Assembly (NCBI RefSeq): GCF_030680395.1
Contig: NZ_JAUXVR010000007.1
Coordinates: 62,001 to 126,000 of the forward strand
DNA from: Methylobacter sp.
GTDB lineage: Bacteria; Pseudomonadota; Gammaproteobacteria; Methylococcales; Methylomonadaceae
DNA: 64,000 bases
Direction: 5' to 3'
Position numbers and translations under genes: made by a program. Under the pieces are notes generated by a model, which saw nothing but the letters and a program-made list of their open reading frames with translations, did not search any database and was not told where the DNA came from. Shown piece by piece: positions 26,885 through 36,323 of this stretch. Each line of letters opens with the position of its first letter. Positions within the stretch are counted from its first letter, which is position 1.

Positions 26885-28159
26885 ATGTTTTTCTTGAACC
26901 TTTTCAGAAGGCTCATTCCTCAGTTCCTGCTAGGGAATATTATTTTTTGGGTGACGATTACCCTCAGTTTTGCCGATTCGGCCTATATTGTCGAACATCA
27001 TGACCCGATTGAAAGCGATGCGACGCTGAGTTTAGCTAAAGTCGTCGATTTAACGCTGGAGAAGTATCCCGATATAACCTGGCTTAATTCTCTGGAAGAA
27101 GAAGCGACAGCTCTCTCGCTGCGCGGCGATAGCTGGACAGCCGGTGCATCGCAAGCGGGGCTTCGTTTTCAGGAAGCGACCAGCGGCACCCTGCATTATA
27201 TTGACGGCACGGTGCAAGTACCGTTATGGAATTTGGGCCAGCGCGATGCGGAGCAAACAGTCGCAAAGCAAGCGGAAAACAACACCATGTCGCAATCGGA
27301 TGCGATCAAATTACGAGTGGCGGGGCTGATCAGGGGCGCCTTATGGAATATTGCGCTGACCAGCTTAAGTTATGAACAGGCAAAAATCGAGCTCGCTATT
27401 ACTGATCAGTTAGTGGCCAAAGTGCAGCGGCGTGTCGAGTTGGGCGACTTGCCCAGGGCCGATTTATTATTGGCGCAGTCGGAGTCGCTGCAAAAACGTT
27501 CAGTAGTCACTCAAGCTGAAGCGGAATTAATGCATGCCCGTAAACGTTATGCCGGCATCACTCAAATAACTAAAATCCCCGGCGATTATCAGGAAAAGCT
27601 GGTTGGGTTAACTGAGATTCAGCAAAATCATCCTGCCTTAGCCGCCATTAACGGCCAGATTGAACGCAAACAGGCAGAACTTAACGCGATTAAATTGGTG
27701 GGTTCCGGCCAGACTAATGTTGCGGTTGGCGTCAACAGCGACCGGTTTACCAATGATCCGCGAAGTAATCAAACGGAAAGCTTCAACATCGGCGTTACCG
27801 TTCCTTTCGGCGGTAGTGCGCATCTGGCGCCACAGGTTGCCGCCGTTAATGTCGAATTAAACAGACTGGTTGCAGAACGGGAACAATTGTCCCGCGACTT
27901 GGAACAGGCGCATCACGAAGCTGAGCATAATCTGGAAGTCAACCGGGTCGAACTGGGCATCGCCAATGAATTAAAGCAGGTTGCCGAAGAACATTTAAAA
28001 ATGACCCAATCAAGCTTTTCGGCGGGGGAAATTGACTTGATGGATTTGTTGAAAATTCAGTCCAGAACCCAACAAGCGGTGTTAAATGCCAAGCAACGGT
28101 CAGTCATGTTGCAGCGCGATATCGCGCTTTATAATCAGGCCGTAGGAGTTATGCCATGA
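26885..28159 (+). CDS. outer-membrane efflux protein, TolC/CusC-type
   Basis: 424 residues, signal region (FLLGNIIFWVTITLSFADS) then the TolC-type alpha-helical repeat: the first half has LSLAKVVDLTLEKYPDI and the second half QTESFNIGVTVPFGGSA with long helices around 340-400. Outer-membrane channel of a metal-type RND system. Coupled by a four-base overlap to the adaptor gene that follows. Confidence 0.8.
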   Translation: MFFLNLFRRLIPQFLLGNIIFWVTITLSFADSAYIVEHHDPIESDATLSLAKVVDLTLEKYPDITWLNSLEEEATALSLRGDSWTAGASQAGLRFQEATSGTLHYIDGTVQVPLWNLGQRDAEQTVAKQAENNTMSQSDAIKLRVAGLIRGALWNIALTSLSYEQAKIELAITDQLVAKVQRRVELGDLPRADLLLAQSESLQKRSVVTQAEAELMHARKRYAGITQITKIPGDYQEKLVGLTEIQQNHPALAAINGQIERKQAELNAIKLVGSGQTNVAVGVNSDRFTNDPRSNQTESFNIGVTVPFGGSAHLAPQVAAVNVELNRLVAEREQLSRDLEQAHHEAEHNLEVNRVELGIANELKQVAEEHLKMTQSSFSAGEIDLMDLLKIQSRTQQAVLNAKQRSVMLQRDIALYNQAVGVMP

Positions 28160-29268
28160 AACTATTTTTTGCCCGTCCTGCAATGGTGTTGTTATTGAGT
28201 CTGGTCGGTTTCGGCAGCCATGCTGCTGAAAACGTAATTCAAATGTCACAGGAAAATCTTGATGCCCTCGGTGTAAAACTGGGCAAGCTGGAGTCTGTTA
28301 CACAAATTCCGGTGTTATCGGCTCCCGCTAAGGTGGTGATCCCACCGACGCAGGAATATATTGTCAGCGCGTCGCAGGCCGGCGTCATCGACAAGCTGAA
28401 TGTGGCGATAGGCGATAAAGTAGCGAAAGGACAGATTCTTGCCCAGCTCAACAGTCCTGACCTGCTGACGCTGCAACGGGAATATCTGAAGGCGGGCACG
28501 GCACAGCAAACGGCTTTGATTAATTATAATCGAGACAAAAAACTGCTGGAAGAAGGCGTGATTCCCGAGCGGCGCTGGCAGGAAACCAGCAGCCAGTATC
28601 ATTCCGCTATTTCCGAAGTTGATGAACACAAGCAATTGTTGGAAATTGCCGGGATGACCTCCGGTGAGGTTAATCATCTTGCCAAAACGCACCGCTTAAC
28701 CCGTCAGCTCAATGTCCGTGCGCCCATTGTCGCTGTAGTGCTGGAGCGCTTAGCGGTTGCAGGCACACGCATCGATATGTTGGCGCCGCTGTACCGCATC
28801 GCCAACCTTGATGAGCTTTGGCTGGAAATTGCCATCCCGCAGGAACGCATGGCCGGCATTAAAATCGGTGACCGGGTCGTGGTTGAAAACTCCGACGTCA
28901 GTGCAAAAATCACTTTATTGGGGCAAAGCGTAAACCCGGAAAACCAGACTATGCTGGCGAGAGCGGTGGTGATAAAGACCCAGGATGTTGTCTCTCTACG
29001 CCCAGGGCAAAGACTCAATACCCGGATTATCCAGCCCAGCGACAAGGCGGCTTTTAAAGTTCCAAATGCGGCTATTGCCCAGAACGAAGGCAAAGCCTTT
29101 ATTTTTATCCGTACTCAACAGGGATTTGCGGTGACTCCGATTAGCGTAGTCGGCAAACAGGGTGACGAGTCTATTATCGGCGGCGAGTTTACCGGTAACG
29201 AAGAAATAGCCGTCAAAGGCGCTGTTGCGCTCAAAGCAAATTGGCTGGGGCTGGGGAGCGATGAGTAA
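28156..29268 (+). CDS. RND periplasmic adaptor (CusB/CzcB-type)
   Basis: 370 residues: signal peptide (MKLFFARPAMVLLLSLVGFG), biotinyl-lipoyl-like hairpin (EYIVSASQAGVIDKLNVAIGDKVAKG and NVRAPIVAVVLERLAVAGTRI), then beta-barrel and membrane-proximal domains. Couples the inner-membrane pump to the outer-membrane channel. Overlaps the upstream gene by ATGA and the pump gene by one base. Confidence 0.85.
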   Translation: MKLFFARPAMVLLLSLVGFGSHAAENVIQMSQENLDALGVKLGKLESVTQIPVLSAPAKVVIPPTQEYIVSASQAGVIDKLNVAIGDKVAKGQILAQLNSPDLLTLQREYLKAGTAQQTALINYNRDKKLLEEGVIPERRWQETSSQYHSAISEVDEHKQLLEIAGMTSGEVNHLAKTHRLTRQLNVRAPIVAVVLERLAVAGTRIDMLAPLYRIANLDELWLEIAIPQERMAGIKIGDRVVVENSDVSAKITLLGQSVNPENQTMLARAVVIKTQDVVSLRPGQRLNTRIIQPSDKAAFKVPNAAIAQNEGKAFIFIRTQQGFAVTPISVVGKQGDESIIGGEFTGNEEIAVKGAVALKANWLGLGSDE

Positions 29269-32200
29269 TGGCTAATTTGATTCGCTTTGCGCTGGGTCAG
29301 CGGCTGATGATGTTGATGTTGGTCGTGCTGCTGGCAGGCGGAGGCTATTATGCCTTTAAAAATATTCCGATTGACGCCTTTCCTGAAGTATCGCCGACTC
29401 AGGTAAAGGTGATCGTTAAAGCGCCCGGCATGACGCCTGAGGAAGTCGAAGCCAGAATTACCGCGCCGATCGAGGTCGAACTGCTGGGCATTCCGCATCA
29501 GACCATGTTGCGTTCCATCGCTAAATACGCGCTAACCGACATTACCGTTGATTTTAAAGAGGGCACCGATATCTTCTGGGCGCGTCAGCAGGTTGCCGAG
29601 CGCTTGAATACGATGTGGGGGAGTTTGCCTGCCGGTGTCGAAGGCGGTATTGCGCCGATGACCACGCCGCTAGGGGAAATGTTTATGTTTACCGTGGAAG
29701 GCGGCGGCTTAAGCTTAATGGAACATCGCAGTTTATTGGACTGGGTAATACGGCCTGCACTGCGCACGGTCTCCGGGGTTGCCGATGTCAATTCATTGGG
29801 AGGCATGGTCAGGAGTTTTGAGGTCATACCCGATAACATCCGGATGTCGGCCAGAAACATCAGCATGGCCCAACTGACGACCGCATTGGAAAACAATAAC
29901 CGTAATGACGGCGCAGGTCGCATGACTGACGGCGAAGAAGCTCTGATCGTCCGTGCCGAAGGCCGTATTAAAACCCTCGACGATGTCGGCATTATCGTGG
30001 TCGATAACAAAAACGGCGTTCCCATTACTGTCGGCGATGTCGCTATCGTCAAAATAGGCGCGTTGACCCGCTACGGTGCAGTCAGTAAAAACGGCGAAGG
30101 GGAAGCGGTTACCGGGCTGGTGCTGAGTTTGCGCGGCGCTAACGCCAGGCAAACCATTGCCGGTATAGAAGAAAAACTGGCCGAGATCAGCCCGGGCTTT
30201 CCTAAAGGCGTTGAAGTTAAGGTCTTTTACAATCGCGGCAATCTGGTAGACAAGGCGGTAGACACGGTTTTACACGCCTTGTTGGAAGCCATTGTGCTGG
30301 TTGTGATCCTGCTGATTTTATTTCTGGGCAATTTGCGCGCCGCTTTGGTGGTCGCATTGGCCTTACCGCTGGCAGCACTGTTCACCTTTATTTTAATGAA
30401 CTACATGGGCATGTCGGCCAACCTGATGAGCCTGGGCGGCCTTGCCATCGCCATCGGTATGCTGGTGGATGCCGCCGTGGTGGTGGTTGAAAACCTGATC
30501 ACCCATCTGGCGCATGCCGAAAAAGCCCAGCGCCTGCCGCGACTGCATGTTATTTATCGGGCCACCCGCGAAGTGGCTCAGCCGGTGGTTTCCGGCATTT
30601 TGATTATTATTATCGTTTTTTTACCGTTGCTGACCTTGCAAGGGCTCGAAGGTAAATTATTTACGCCGGTGGCCTTGACCATTGTGTTTGCACTCAGCGG
30701 TTCGCTGGTGTTGTCGCTGACGGTGATTCCGGTGATCGCCTCTTATTTGTTGAAAGAGGTGTCGCATGAAGAACCCTGGCTGCCTAGACAATTGCAAAAG
30801 CTTTATCAGCCCGCTTTAGTCTGGTGTCTTGCCAACAGCAAAAAGGTCTTTATCGCGGCAGGTTCCCTGTTGGCTGTGACCGTACTGGTCTTTACCCAGA
30901 TCGGCAGCACCTTTATGCCGACCCTGGATGAAGGCGATATTATCGTGCAGTTGGAAAAATTGCCGTCGATTACCCTGGAGCAATCCGTGGCGCTGGATCT
31001 TCTGGTGCAAAAAAACCTGCGTAAAAACATTCCCGAAATCATCGATATTGTTGCCCGCGTCGGCTCGGACGAGTTGGGGCTCGATCCGATGAGTTTGAAC
31101 GATACCGATACCTTTTTGATACTCAAGCCCAAAAAACAATGGCGCATGGACAGCAAGGAACAATTGCTGGATGAGATTCGGAAAGTCATGGCGCAAACGC
31201 CGGGCATCGCCTTTCAGTTTACCCAGCCGATTGAAATGCGGGTCTCGGAAATGCTGACCGGAACGCGCGGCGATGTAGCCGTCAAATTATTCGGCACCGA
31301 TCTGGCCGTGTTGAATGAAAAAGCGCAGCAAATAGCGGAGGTATTGAAAAATATAACCGGCGCCAGCGATGTGTTCGCCAAGCAAAATGACGGCATGCAA
31401 TTTTTGCAACTGACCATCGATAAACCCGCGGCAGGGCGCTTGGGCCTGGACAGCGACAGCATCGAAACGTTGCTGCGCGCGCAGATTGAAGGTTTGAAGC
31501 TTGGCGTGGTTCAGGAAGGCATCAAGCGTACGCCGTTAATTTTACGCGGCGACAGCAATACCGCCACTTTTGACAACCTGCAAATTGCCTTGCCGGATGG
31601 CGGGCAGGTGCCGGTAACGGCTGTTGCCAAAATAGAAAAAGTGGAAGGCGTGGTGTCGGTGGGCAGGGAGCGAGGCCAACGCTTTGTGGTCATTACCAGC
31701 AACGTGCTGAACCGGGACTTGGTAGGCTTTGTCGATGAAGCCCGCAAAGCCGTTGCCGACAAAGTAGAATTGCCGACCGGCTACACCGTTGAATTCGGCG
31801 GTCAGTTCGAGAACCAGCAACGCGCTGCAGCGACCCTGTCAGTGGTCGTTCCGGTTTCGTTAGGACTGATTTTCTTGTTATTGTTTTCAACGTTCGGCTC
31901 AGTCCGCCAAGCCGTATTGGTGTTATCCAATATTCCGTTGGCAATGGTCGGCGGCGTTTTTGCGTTATGGTTATCCGGCGAGTATTTATCGGTACCGGCA
32001 TCGGTCGGCTTTATCGCGTTGCTGGGCATAGCCGTGCTGAACGGCGTGGTTATGGTCAGTTATTTTAATCAGCTGATCGCAACCGGCATGGACTTGGTCA
32101 AAGTGGTGCAGGTCGGATCATCCCGGCGTTTGCGCCCGGTGCTGATGACCGCCAGTATCGCGGCATTCGGTCTGATTCCGTTACTGTTTGCAACCGGGCC

Positions 32201-32330
32201 GGGGTCTGAAATTCAGCGGCCCTTGGCTATCGTGGTCATTGGCGGCTTGGTGTCATCGACGTTTTTAACGTTATTCTTATTGCCGATTTTGTTTAAATTA
32301 TTCGGACTGTCACCGGAGGTGAAGCAATGA
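29268..32330 (+). CDS. Heavy-metal RND efflux pump (CusA/CzcA family)
   Basis: 1020 residues with 12 membrane segments. MLVLVVLLAGGGYYAF-like TM1, the PVDAFPEVSPTQVKV-type block (here PIDAFPEVSPTQ) of metal RND pumps, and the TM4 motif AIAIGMLVDAAVVVVEN with the proton-relay Asp. The sixth residue before that Asp is Ala where Zn/Co/Cd CzcA-type pumps have a second Asp (DFGLIVD); CusA-type copper/silver pumps share the AIAIG pattern, so a monovalent-metal role is possible. Inner-membrane antiporter; metal not provable here. Confidence 0.85.
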   Translation: MANLIRFALGQRLMMLMLVVLLAGGGYYAFKNIPIDAFPEVSPTQVKVIVKAPGMTPEEVEARITAPIEVELLGIPHQTMLRSIAKYALTDITVDFKEGTDIFWARQQVAERLNTMWGSLPAGVEGGIAPMTTPLGEMFMFTVEGGGLSLMEHRSLLDWVIRPALRTVSGVADVNSLGGMVRSFEVIPDNIRMSARNISMAQLTTALENNNRNDGAGRMTDGEEALIVRAEGRIKTLDDVGIIVVDNKNGVPITVGDVAIVKIGALTRYGAVSKNGEGEAVTGLVLSLRGANARQTIAGIEEKLAEISPGFPKGVEVKVFYNRGNLVDKAVDTVLHALLEAIVLVVILLILFLGNLRAALVVALALPLAALFTFILMNYMGMSANLMSLGGLAIAIGMLVDAAVVVVENLITHLAHAEKAQRLPRLHVIYRATREVAQPVVSGILIIIIVFLPLLTLQGLEGKLFTPVALTIVFALSGSLVLSLTVIPVIASYLLKEVSHEEPWLPRQLQKLYQPALVWCLANSKKVFIAAGSLLAVTVLVFTQIGSTFMPTLDEGDIIVQLEKLPSITLEQSVALDLLVQKNLRKNIPEIIDIVARVGSDELGLDPMSLNDTDTFLILKPKKQWRMDSKEQLLDEIRKVMAQTPGIAFQFTQPIEMRVSEMLTGTRGDVAVKLFGTDLAVLNEKAQQIAEVLKNITGASDVFAKQNDGMQFLQLTIDKPAAGRLGLDSDSIETLLRAQIEGLKLGVVQEGIKRTPLILRGDSNTATFDNLQIALPDGGQVPVTAVAKIEKVEGVVSVGRERGQRFVVITSNVLNRDLVGFVDEARKAVADKVELPTGYTVEFGGQFENQQRAAATLSVVVPVSLGLIFLLLFSTFGSVRQAVLVLSNIPLAMVGGVFALWLSGEYLSVPASVGFIALLGIAVLNGVVMVSYFNQLIATGMDLVKVVQVGSSRRLRPVLMTASIAAFGLIPLLFATGPGSEIQRPLAIVVIGGLVSSTFLTLFLLPILFKLFGLSPEVKQ

Positions 32331-32632
32331 ACACCAAGGAATATTTAATCACGCTCAACGTGCCGCTGAGTATTGAAGAAGCAATAGTCGATTGTCTGTT
32401 GACGCTGGAATCGGAACACGGCTTTAGCAGTTTTCCGGTCAGTTCCCATGACCATAAAAATGAAGGCTTATCGCTGGCGGAGCAGGTTACCGGACGGCAG
32501 AAAAAAATCCGTTTCCAGATGTATGTGCCGGAGCAGGGACTGGCCCAGTTATTGGATCAACTGAGAGCGGAATTTTCCGGCTCGGGGATTCGGTATTGGG
32601 TGCTGCCGGTGGTAGAGAACGGGACTATTTAA
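32327..32632 (+). CDS. DUF3240-like small protein of RND operon
   Basis: 101 residues, overlapping the pump stop by ATGA. LITLNVPLSIEEAIVDCLL, GFSSFPVSSHDH and IRYWVLPVVENG are ferredoxin-fold-like (PII-like) blocks of DUF3240, which is found in CzcA-type operons. Suggests a cytosolic metal- or ligand-sensing accessory. Operon end at about 32632. Confidence 0.75.
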   Translation: MNTKEYLITLNVPLSIEEAIVDCLLTLESEHGFSSFPVSSHDHKNEGLSLAEQVTGRQKKIRFQMYVPEQGLAQLLDQLRAEFSGSGIRYWVLPVVENGTI

Positions 32633-32859
32633 GGTAAAAATTTGGGCTTGATCTGTAGTTGCCAAAATTAGTTTCATCTGTATTGGATATTGACTGTCTC
32701 AAACCGACCCATAAGCGACGTCACATCTGTGTTTGATTCTGTCTGCTTCAGGATGATCAGCAGCCATTTATCGCAGGTCGGTTGTCAGAAAAGTCCATTC
32801 GCAGGAAGAGTTTTATTAAATTCCCCTTTCACGTTTGTCGGCAAGTGTTTAAAAGGCGT
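32633..32859. other. intergenic between convergent RND operon and response regulator
   Basis: About 230 bases between convergent genes, no gene recognised. Expected to hold terminators of both; no strong hairpin plus T-run was picked out by eye. Confidence 0.4.
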
Positions 32860-33519
32860 TCAAGATAAATCCAAAAGATTAATGATATTCATCTTAATGG
32901 CTAGGCGAGTCAACTCGATATCACTGGCAACGCCAAGTTTTCGCTTGATCATATAATGGCAGTTCGATACGGTTTTTGGACTGATGTTGAGTGTTTGAGC
33001 AATATCATCTGTTGACCGAGCATCGACTAACATACGCAGAATATCGAATTCTCGTACCGTTAATTCTTGCAGCGCGATACTATCGCCGCCTAATTTTTCC
33101 AGGGCCAAGGCTTGTGCAATGTCGGCACTCAACGTAATTCGCCCTGCATAGACATCATGGATAGCCCGGATCAAAACATCCGGTGCACTGCTCTTGGTGA
33201 CATAACCCAGCGCACCCGCCCGAGTTGCCTGAACAGCAAAGCTTGGATTCTGGTGCATACTGAATACCAGGATCTTCGCATCCGGGCGTCGTTGTTTAAT
33301 ACGTACAATAGTCTCCAGCCCCCCTTGGCCGGGCATCGAAATATCCATAACGACTATATCAGGGTTGCAATCCTTAAAGCGTGAATAGGCTTCTGCTCCA
33401 TCAGCTGCTTCAGCAACCACTTCCATTCCTGATTGCTTCTCCAATAGTGAGCGATAGCCTTCACGAACAATGGCATGATCATCGACCAGCAAAATTCTGA
33501 TACTTTCCGAGCCTGTCAT
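32860..33519 (-). CDS. NarL/FixJ-family response regulator
   Basis: 219 residues from ATG 33519, which overlaps the kinase stop by four bases; an upstream in-frame start is less likely. Receiver with VDDHAIVREG, phosphoacceptor Asp59 (DIVVMDISMPGQGG) and TKSSAPDVL, then LuxR-type HTH (ELTVREFDILRMLVDARSTDDIAQTLN, recognition helix ISPKTVSNCHYMIKRKL). Probably transcription factor of the kinase next to it. Confidence 0.88.
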   Translation of the reverse strand: MTGSESIRILLVDDHAIVREGYRSLLEKQSGMEVVAEAADGAEAYSRFKDCNPDIVVMDISMPGQGGLETIVRIKQRRPDAKILVFSMHQNPSFAVQATRAGALGYVTKSSAPDVLIRAIHDVYAGRITLSADIAQALALEKLGGDSIALQELTVREFDILRMLVDARSTDDIAQTLNISPKTVSNCHYMIKRKLGVASDIELTRLAIKMNIINLLDLS

Positions 33520-34892
33520 GTTTGTGTCTCTGAAAGGGATTGAACCGGAAGCCATACATGGACGGCAAGTCCGCTGGGGTTACCAGTATTTAATGTCAAC
33601 CGTCCGCCGATTGCGGTTACTCGTTCACGTATACCGAGCAGACCAATCCCGGGGCTGTCTTCAAACGGCAGTTTATTGGCCTTACCGTTATCTTCGATAC
33701 TAAGTTCAATGGTTGTTATTGAATTATTCGCAGAGACTGTTCGGAGTGTTACTTTCGCATTCGTAGCGGCTGAGTGTTTGGACACATTGGTCAGACATTC
33801 CTGAACAATCCGAAAAATAGTAACGGGAATAGGTTCGGGTAACCGGTCAAGGTCGTCATGAACAGCAAGGCTATAATGAATCTTGCCGCCACTGCTGGCA
33901 TTCCAGCCAGCCACCAGGCTTTTTAAACTGACAGTAAGGCCCAGTTCATCAATGTCAGAAGGGCGTAAGCGCAATAATAATCCACGTATCGATTCCATCA
34001 TATGATGGACAATTCGACTGATTTTTTTCCCTTCCGGAACCAGTTCCGGGCATTCATTTTCTGCGGTTTGTGAAATGGAAGCTGCGACCGCGTTGATCGC
34101 AGCTAGGCATTGACCGAACTCATCATGCAGCTCTCGGGCCAGGTAACGGCGCTCTTCTTCCTGAATATTCATCAGCTTTAAGGTTAATTTCTTACGCTCG
34201 GAAAGGAGTTGTTCCAGACTTGCCGCCAGTTGATTGATGGCCTTCCCGGTTCGCTGCCATTCATCTAACTCGAAAACGGGTAGCCGAAATGACAATTCAC
34301 CCTTTTCCATTTTCTCCAAGCCTGTAACGATCACCTGTGCCGGTCGTAAAACTCGACTTATCGTAAAATAAACCAGCAAGCAAAGCGCCAAAGTGGTACT
34401 GGCAGACAGCCCCATTAAGCCACGGATATTTTGCCAGGCGCTTGCTATTCCCATCTCAGCGCTGGGTGCAACCATTACTGAACCATGAATCCGCCCCTTG
34501 AATTCCACTGGTCGCACTACCTCCAAGCCGGGATGGAAAGCCCATTGGTAAAAGCTTGCAAACCAAATAGGCCAGCTTCGTGACGTTATTTTTGCGCCAT
34601 TGCAAATGTTGCGCCTGAGGCTGTCAATCGTTGATAAGTAACTGATACAAACGCCGGATGCAGTACTGGTCTCTTTCCATAAATTAAAATCAGGGAAACG
34701 TTCCGGTTGAGCAAAACCTGCATCGATATGCACCAATTGAAGCTCCAGTTGCTTATCGATTGACTCAGCCGTTACTTGTGTCTCAAGAATAGCTTGCTGA
34801 TCGGCCTGATACAGCACATAGGCTGTCGTTGCAATCAGGCAAGTGCCAGCAATAAGGATAATCCGTGATAGCAGGTGAAATTTTAGATTCAT
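33516..34892 (-). CDS. NarX/MoxY-type sensor histidine kinase
   Basis: 458 residues: TM1 (IILIAGTCLIATTAYVLY), periplasmic domain of the LapD/MoxY type (about 30-160), TM2 (STTLALCLLVYFTISRVL), HAMP, then HisKA_3 with ARELHDEFGQCLAAIN and HATPase (VQECLTNVSKHS, GIGLLGIRERV). Phosphotransfers to the NarL-type regulator. The LapD/MoxY-like sensor is known from methylotrophs for methanol-oxidation control, but no target was proved here. Confidence 0.82.
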   Translation of the reverse strand: MNLKFHLLSRIILIAGTCLIATTAYVLYQADQQAILETQVTAESIDKQLELQLVHIDAGFAQPERFPDFNLWKETSTASGVCISYLSTIDSLRRNICNGAKITSRSWPIWFASFYQWAFHPGLEVVRPVEFKGRIHGSVMVAPSAEMGIASAWQNIRGLMGLSASTTLALCLLVYFTISRVLRPAQVIVTGLEKMEKGELSFRLPVFELDEWQRTGKAINQLAASLEQLLSERKKLTLKLMNIQEEERRYLARELHDEFGQCLAAINAVAASISQTAENECPELVPEGKKISRIVHHMMESIRGLLLRLRPSDIDELGLTVSLKSLVAGWNASSGGKIHYSLAVHDDLDRLPEPIPVTIFRIVQECLTNVSKHSAATNAKVTLRTVSANNSITTIELSIEDNGKANKLPFEDSPGIGLLGIRERVTAIGGRLTLNTGNPSGLAVHVWLPVQSLSETQT

Positions 34893-35162
34893 GGCAAGCG
34901 CAAGCCTTCTGTTAAATGCTTTGCTGACGATTCAGCATCGGAAAATATTCATTTTTTTGATCATTTTAAGCTTGAATTCAGGGGCTGGAATAGGGGCCGC
35001 AGGAAGACCGGGCAAATTGCCCGACTTTTACGGGCAAATATAAGGTTACGGACTTACATTTACTCGCTACTCTATTAGCGACTATAAAACGAATATGATG
35101 AAACAATTAATGGTGGTGTTACCGATGACTTTTTTATCAACAAGATACAGTGTAATTTTATT
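34893..35162. promoter_or_regulatory. divergent promoter region with CGGGCAAAT sites
   Basis: About 270 bases between the kinase (minus) and the DUF2380-like gene (plus). Contains a palindrome CGGGCAA-A-TTGCCCG (35009-35023) and a second half site CGGGCAAAT at 35031-35039, in the place expected for a regulator-binding site. Could be the target of the adjacent response regulator. Confidence 0.45.
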
Positions 35163-35792
35163 ATGAACCCTAGAAACAATGCAGGATTACATCACATGTT
35201 TGGCATATTATTTTTATGCCTGTTCAGTGTTGGCGTATTTGCTGAAACAAGCATCGCTATATTGGATTTTGAATTAAATGATGTCACCCTTGCCCCCAGA
35301 ATACCTGCTGAAATTGAAAGAACGGCGGGCATAAAGGCTATGCTAGAAGGCGAATTAAAAAGAGCTGGTTATAAAATCATTGCTGTTGATTTGGATGCTC
35401 AACGTGAGGCCAACGGCGGTTTTGGGTATATTTTTGACCACAGCGACATGGCCGCAGAACTAGCGAAAAAAGCCGGAGCTGAGTATGTATTGGTGGGCAG
35501 ACTGCATAAACCAAGCTTTTTATTCGCTTATATTATGGGACATTTAGTCAGGGTTAGTGACGGCCAATTAATCGGTAATTACATTTCAGAGACAAAAGGC
35601 GGTGATAAAAAATTAACCCTTAAAGGCGTCGAAAGTCTTACCGTTAAAATTGATAGGGATTTAGATAAAATCTATACGCCGCCACCCCCTTCTAAAACAA
35701 TCGCTATATTAAACACCTCTGCGGCTGCAGACATGTCATCCCAGAAGCCGCAGACCCTTAGCAACCACATAGAAAATGGAGATACCAGATGA
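35163..35792 (+). CDS. DUF2380-like periplasmic protein
   Basis: 209 residues; the start at 35163 gives an 11-residue lead, while a start at the methionine 11 codons later is also possible. Signal peptide (MFGILFLCLFSVGVFA) then TSIAILDFELNDVT and AAELAKKAGAEYVLVGRLHKPS, which fit DUF2380 and related proteins of PQQ/methanol-type gene clusters. Proline-rich tail (TPPPPSKT). Coupled to the next gene by ATGA. Function unknown. Confidence 0.65.
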   Translation: MNPRNNAGLHHMFGILFLCLFSVGVFAETSIAILDFELNDVTLAPRIPAEIERTAGIKAMLEGELKRAGYKIIAVDLDAQREANGGFGYIFDHSDMAAELAKKAGAEYVLVGRLHKPSFLFAYIMGHLVRVSDGQLIGNYISETKGGDKKLTLKGVESLTVKIDRDLDKIYTPPPPSKTIAILNTSAAADMSSQKPQTLSNHIENGDTR

Positions 35793-36073
35793 GAATGTAT
35801 TTGATAGCTTTAATGCTTATTTTTTTCGAAGATTCCGCATTAGCTCAGGATAAAATTGATCGCATGAGCGCCGTTACCATGGAATCGTTTATCCCGGATA
35901 CGGTTAAGTGGAATGACGAGCCGATACTCCCTAAAGGTGCCAAAAGTGTCATTCTAGTTGGTGACCCAAGCAAAGCGGGGGTTTTTATCGCTTTGCTGAA
36001 ATTTCCATCTAATTATCCAATCCCACCACACATACACCCATTTACGTGTGAGGGAACAGAAGGAATGCGATAA
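35789..36073 (+). pseudogene. cupin gene truncated by prophage insertion
   Basis: The product has a signal peptide (ALMLIFFEDSALA) and FIALLKFPSNYPIPPHIHP, the start of a small periplasmic cupin, then stops after FTCEGTEGMR. Family members continue past the HxH with TDEYVTVLSG-type residues. The break coincides with a TGT (36047-36049) followed by transposase-site-like repeats, so I read the last ten codons as prophage sequence. The 3' half of the gene should lie at the right end of the prophage. Confidence 0.7.
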
Positions 36074-36218
36074 AGAAGGAATCGTTATGATGCGGTATAT
36101 ACAGGTATAAAAACAGATAGTTAAAGCAATTTTTCGCTTTTTCGTTGAGTTTGCGATAAAAACGAATTTTGGTGGTTTTTAGTGTTTTGGGTCAAATGAT
36201 CTGCGATATTTAAGATTC
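36066..36218 (+). repeat. three transposase-site-like repeats at prophage left end
   Basis: Copies TGCGATAAAGAAGGAAT (36066-36082), TGCGATAAAAACGAAT (36152-36167) and TGCGATATTTAAGATTC (36202-36218). Counted from the TGT end they begin at about +20, +106 and +156. That spacing resembles the L1, L2 and L3 MuA-binding sites of Mu attL as I remember them, supporting the placement of the prophage end. Confidence 0.65.
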
Positions 36219-36277
36219 ATTGTTTAAGCGTTTAAAAGTCATTTAAAAGTTCTGTTTTTTTGCCCTACAGTCGTTTA

Positions 36278-36320
36278 AAAAAAGACCATTTCGAGGACAA
36301 CCTTCAAATGGTCTTTTTTT
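36278..36320. terminator. bidirectional hairpin near repressor 3' end
   Basis: AAAAAGACCATTT / AAATGGTCTTTTT arms around a 16-base centre, with T-runs on both strands. Just downstream of the repressor gene stop; likely ends repressor transcription and insulates the prophage from host reading. Confidence 0.75.
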
Positions 36321-36323
36321 GGT

